From NCBI GenBank assembly GCA_946480545.1, contig CAMLKY010000069.1:1-7996 (forward strand): a stretch of 7,996 bases of DNA, written 5' to 3'. The notes beneath the pieces were generated by a model. The model searched no databases and had not been told where the DNA came from. It was given only the letters and a program-made list of their open reading frames with translations. Below, piece after piece: positions 6,399-7,996 of the stretch (positions within the stretch are counted from its first letter, which is position 1; each line of letters starts with the position of its first letter). A program made the translations under genes and the position numbers. Origin of the DNA: an uncultured Acidobacteriota bacterium (lineage in GTDB: Bacteria; Acidobacteriota; Blastocatellia; Pyrinomonadales; Pyrinomonadaceae).

Positions 6399-6490
6399 CC
6401 GCGACCGGCGCGAGCTGGTGAAATGAATCAGAAGATGGCTGAAAGAAAAGAGTAGATGAAAGAAGATGCTGGGCTTCGCGCCGGTCGCGG
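6399..6490. repeat. 15-bp perfect inverted repeat enclosing a purine-rich loop
   Basis: Positions 6399-6413 (ccgcgaccggcgcga) are the exact reverse complement of 6476-6490, and two or three more pairs can form if 6475 is bulged. The roughly 60-nt interior is about four-fifths purine on the plus strand and holds the near-repeats agaagatggctg (6430-6441) and agaagatgctgg (6461-6472). It lies outside the predicted lyase transcript and more than 230 bp before the SPFH gene. It has no ORF of note. A small palindromic mobile or REP-like element fits best; a structured RNA is possible. Confidence 0.65.
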
Positions 6491-6728
6491 TCTGTTGTTA
6501 AAGAACTATGGTTCCTTGATCGTTACCTTCCCGAGCTTGTTCTATCAACTAACGCGACGCTTAGCGAAAAAATGTGTCAGGCCGGAGAGAGAAAATTTCA
6601 TTAATTTCCAACTTCATCGAAAATAGGTTATATCTATGGCAGAAATCCAATGTTTCAGACGCCGTTTGACCTACCGGGATGTGAAACCGATTTGCGGAGG
6701 AACTCGTTAATTAGTTCGTAGAGGAATT
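6491..6728 (+). other. Non-coding upstream region of the SPFH gene
   Basis: This 238-bp stretch contains no supported gene. It includes a tiny stem cgcttagcg followed by six A (about 6558-6572), an AT-rich tract (about 6590-6635) with a TTATAT-like -10 candidate at 6628-6633, and a 24-codon ORF (6636-6710) that I do not accept as a gene. It probably holds the SPFH promoter in the AT-rich tract, but no hexamer pair stands out. Confidence 0.4.
6721..6724 (+). promoter_or_regulatory. Ribosome-binding site of the SPFH gene
   Basis: GAGG within AGAGGA lies 4 nt before the ATG at 6729, supporting that start, which also places the membrane anchor at the very N terminus. Confidence 0.6.
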
Positions 6729-7742
6729 ATGGAAGTCTATGGCTTCGGAGCACTGTTCTTACTGTTTCTTGGCATCGCACTGTTGACCGTTGCGTGGAAG
6801 ACGATCAAGATCGTCCCCCAGTCGAGCGTTCTCCTGATCGAAAGACTTGGGCGTTTTCACCGGGTGGCACAGAGCGGCCTGAACATCATCGTACCCTTCT
6901 TCGAATCACCGCGGGCTGTGTACTGGACGAACGTGCGGCCCGGGCTCACCTCGATCGACCTGCGCGAGCAATTCATCGATCTGCCGCCGCAGCCTGTGAT
7001 CACCCGCGATAACGTGACGATCAATGTCGATTCGGTGGTCTACTGGCAGATCACCGACGCCACCAAGGCCGTTTACGAGGTAGCGGACCTGATAGGCGGA
7101 ATCGTGCAGCTCACGATCACGGGCATGCGATCGGTGATGGGCGAGATGGATCTTGATCACACGCTTTCATCTCGCGACCAGATCAACGCGAAGCTTCGGT
7201 TGATCCTCGACGAAGCGACGGATAAGTGGGGAGTGAAAGTGACCCGCGTCGACGTCAAGAACATCAACCCGCCGGAAGATGTGCGAATCACGATGGAGAA
7301 GCAGATGACGGCCGAGCGAAACCGGCGGGCCCTCATCCTCCAGGCCGAAGGCGACAAGCAGGCCGCGATCACTCGTGCCGAAGGCGAGAAGCAGGCGGCG
7401 GTCACTCGGTCTGAAGGAAACAAGCAGTCAGCTATCCTCGATGCCGAAGGCGCCGCTCAGGCACGCCTCGTTGCCGCAAGCGCCGAAGCACAGGCGATAA
7501 ATCAGATCGCACAAATAATCGGCAGTCCCGATCAGACCGCGCAGTATCTGATAACTGCTCGATACATCGAGTCGTTGCGAGATATGACCCGCACCCAAAA
7601 CTCGAAAGTGATATTCATGCCGATGGAGACTTCCTCGATGCTGTCGAGTATCGGTGCGATGAAAGAGGTGTTCTCCGAGACCGGCGAAAAGACCGAGCCA
7701 CAGCCGAACCCGCCCCGGTCTCCGAGAGAATTGAATAAGTAG
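6729..7742 (+). CDS. SPFH/Band 7 (stomatin/prohibitin-type) membrane protein, QmcA-like
   Basis: A 337-residue membrane-anchored scaffold protein. Residues 5-23 (GFGALFLLFLGIALLTVAW) form one N-terminal membrane segment. The SPFH domain follows (about 27-190), with typical stretches IVPQSSVLLIERLGRFHRV, GLNIIVPFFE, ITRDNVTINVDSVVYWQI and WGVKVTRVDVKNINPPEDV. Then come charged AEG-type 11-residue repeats (206-249), the extended coiled segment that oligomerises in this family, and a conserved distal motif MPMETSSMLSSIGA (297-310). The last 25 residues are Pro/Glu-rich and low in complexity. Such proteins form large ring or cage assemblies in the inner membrane and often associate with NfeD-type partners or the FtsH protease. 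No NfeD gene is seen on either side within the window; the downstream neighbour, 14 bp away and probably co-transcribed, is a glutathione peroxidase. Confidence 0.93.
   Translation: MEVYGFGALFLLFLGIALLTVAWKTIKIVPQSSVLLIERLGRFHRVAQSGLNIIVPFFESPRAVYWTNVRPGLTSIDLREQFIDLPPQPVITRDNVTINVDSVVYWQITDATKAVYEVADLIGGIVQLTITGMRSVMGEMDLDHTLSSRDQINAKLRLILDEATDKWGVKVTRVDVKNINPPEDVRITMEKQMTAERNRRALILQAEGDKQAAITRAEGEKQAAVTRSEGNKQSAILDAEGAAQARLVAASAEAQAINQIAQIIGSPDQTAQYLITARYIESLRDMTRTQNSKVIFMPMETSSMLSSIGAMKEVFSETGEKTEPQPNPPRSPRELNK
7344..7475 (+). repeat. 33-bp in-frame tandem repeat encoding the AEG coiled segment
   Basis: Four 33-bp units encode AEGDKQAAITR, AEGEKQAAVTR, SEGNKQSAILD and AEGAAQARLVA. The first two units share 29 of 33 bases, and three of their four differences fall where codons change little or not at all. 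The later units are more diverged. An 11-residue period is expected for the helical coil of SPFH proteins, so this is structural rather than a separate element. Confidence 0.8.
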
Positions 7743-7756
7743 TTAGGAGAGAATCT

Positions 7757-7996
7757 ATGTTGAAGTACGTACTAACATTTTGCATCCTGGTTTCGATATG
7801 CTCGGCGGTTGCCATCAACAGTTCGAGCGACGCTTCGGCGGCGGCCCCGTCGATCTTCGATTTCAAGATGAAGGACATTGACGGCAAAGATGTAAAGCTC
7901 AAGAAGTACCGCGGCAACGTCCTGCTGGTCGTTAATACCGCGAGCAAGTGCGGATACACGCCGCAGTATGAGGGTTTGCAGGCGACGTTCGACAAA
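7757..7996 (+). CDS. Exported glutathione peroxidase (Cys type), N-terminal part
   Basis: The first 80 codons are present; the gene continues past the right edge. The N terminus MLKYVLTFCILVSICSAVA is a signal peptide, with cleavage after SAVA or within the Ala/Ser-rich stretch to about residue 30. The mature part opens with SIFDFKMKDIDGKDVKLKKY and reaches LLVVNTASKCGYTPQYEGL, the glutathione peroxidase active-site signature, with peroxidatic Cys65 where animal enzymes have selenocysteine. Bacterial Cys-type members reduce hydroperoxides, frequently with thioredoxin rather than glutathione as donor. The Gln, Trp and Asn of the active-site tetrad lie beyond the window. AGGAGA, ending about 6 nt before the ATG, is a good ribosome-binding site. 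Tight spacing after the SPFH gene suggests an operon and a periplasmic or envelope role. Confidence 0.92.
   Translation, partial: MLKYVLTFCILVSICSAVAINSSSDASAAAPSIFDFKMKDIDGKDVKLKKYRGNVLLVVNTASKCGYTPQYEGLQATFDK

Noticed and set aside
6636..6710. A 24-residue ORF (starts MAEIQCFRRRLTYRD) just upstream of the SPFH gene, with AGGTT before it
   Set aside because: It is short, has a poor ribosome-binding site and no recognisable leader-peptide feature; an ORF this length is expected by chance.
7344..7475. 33-bp tandem repeat considered as a CRISPR-like or mobile repeat
   Set aside because: It is in frame and encodes the 11-residue helical repeat typical of SPFH proteins.

Overview
The window looks like a chromosomal stretch of a Gram-negative, moderately GC-rich bacterium. 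A secreted SLT-type lytic transglycosylase, a secreted delta-60-repeat beta-propeller, a QmcA-like SPFH protein and intergenic palindromes and heptamer arrays together suggest an Acidobacteriota-like genome (Blastocatellia/Pyrinomonadaceae flavour). That placement is an inference from gene style, not from a marker gene. There is no rRNA, tRNA, phage, transposase or CRISPR array.

Layout. (1) Minus strand, 1-2176: the start of a zinc-ribbon protein (cut by the window edge), then a Gfo/Idh/MocA oxidoreductase, and upstream of it a sugar phosphate isomerase/epimerase-type TIM barrel. The last two form a probable two-gene sugar or cyclitol operon whose 90-bp gap is almost filled by a long palindrome. 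(2) Plus strand, 2346-5126: a TPR-containing lytic transglycosylase and a signal-peptide-bearing seven-bladed delta-60 propeller, both exported. (3) Minus strand, 5127-6358: a threonine ammonia-lyase with a C-terminal ACT domain, split by a one-base frameshift. Its stop codon directly abuts the stop codon of the convergent propeller gene. (4) 6359-6728: a 370-bp divergent intergenic region with a perfect TATAAT box very close to the lyase start, a 15-bp inverted repeat enclosing a purine-rich loop, and an AT-rich stretch before the next gene. (5) Plus strand, 6729-7996: an SPFH/Band 7 stomatin-like membrane protein followed 14 bp later by an exported Cys-type glutathione peroxidase that runs off the window.

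Most of this is ordinary chromosomal content. What deserves a second look is between the genes: three unrelated long inverted repeats (193-234, 1250-1315, 6399-6490) and a five-unit heptamer array (117-151), none shaped like a U-tailed terminator, plus the broken threonine ammonia-lyase. I found no convincing new multi-gene system.
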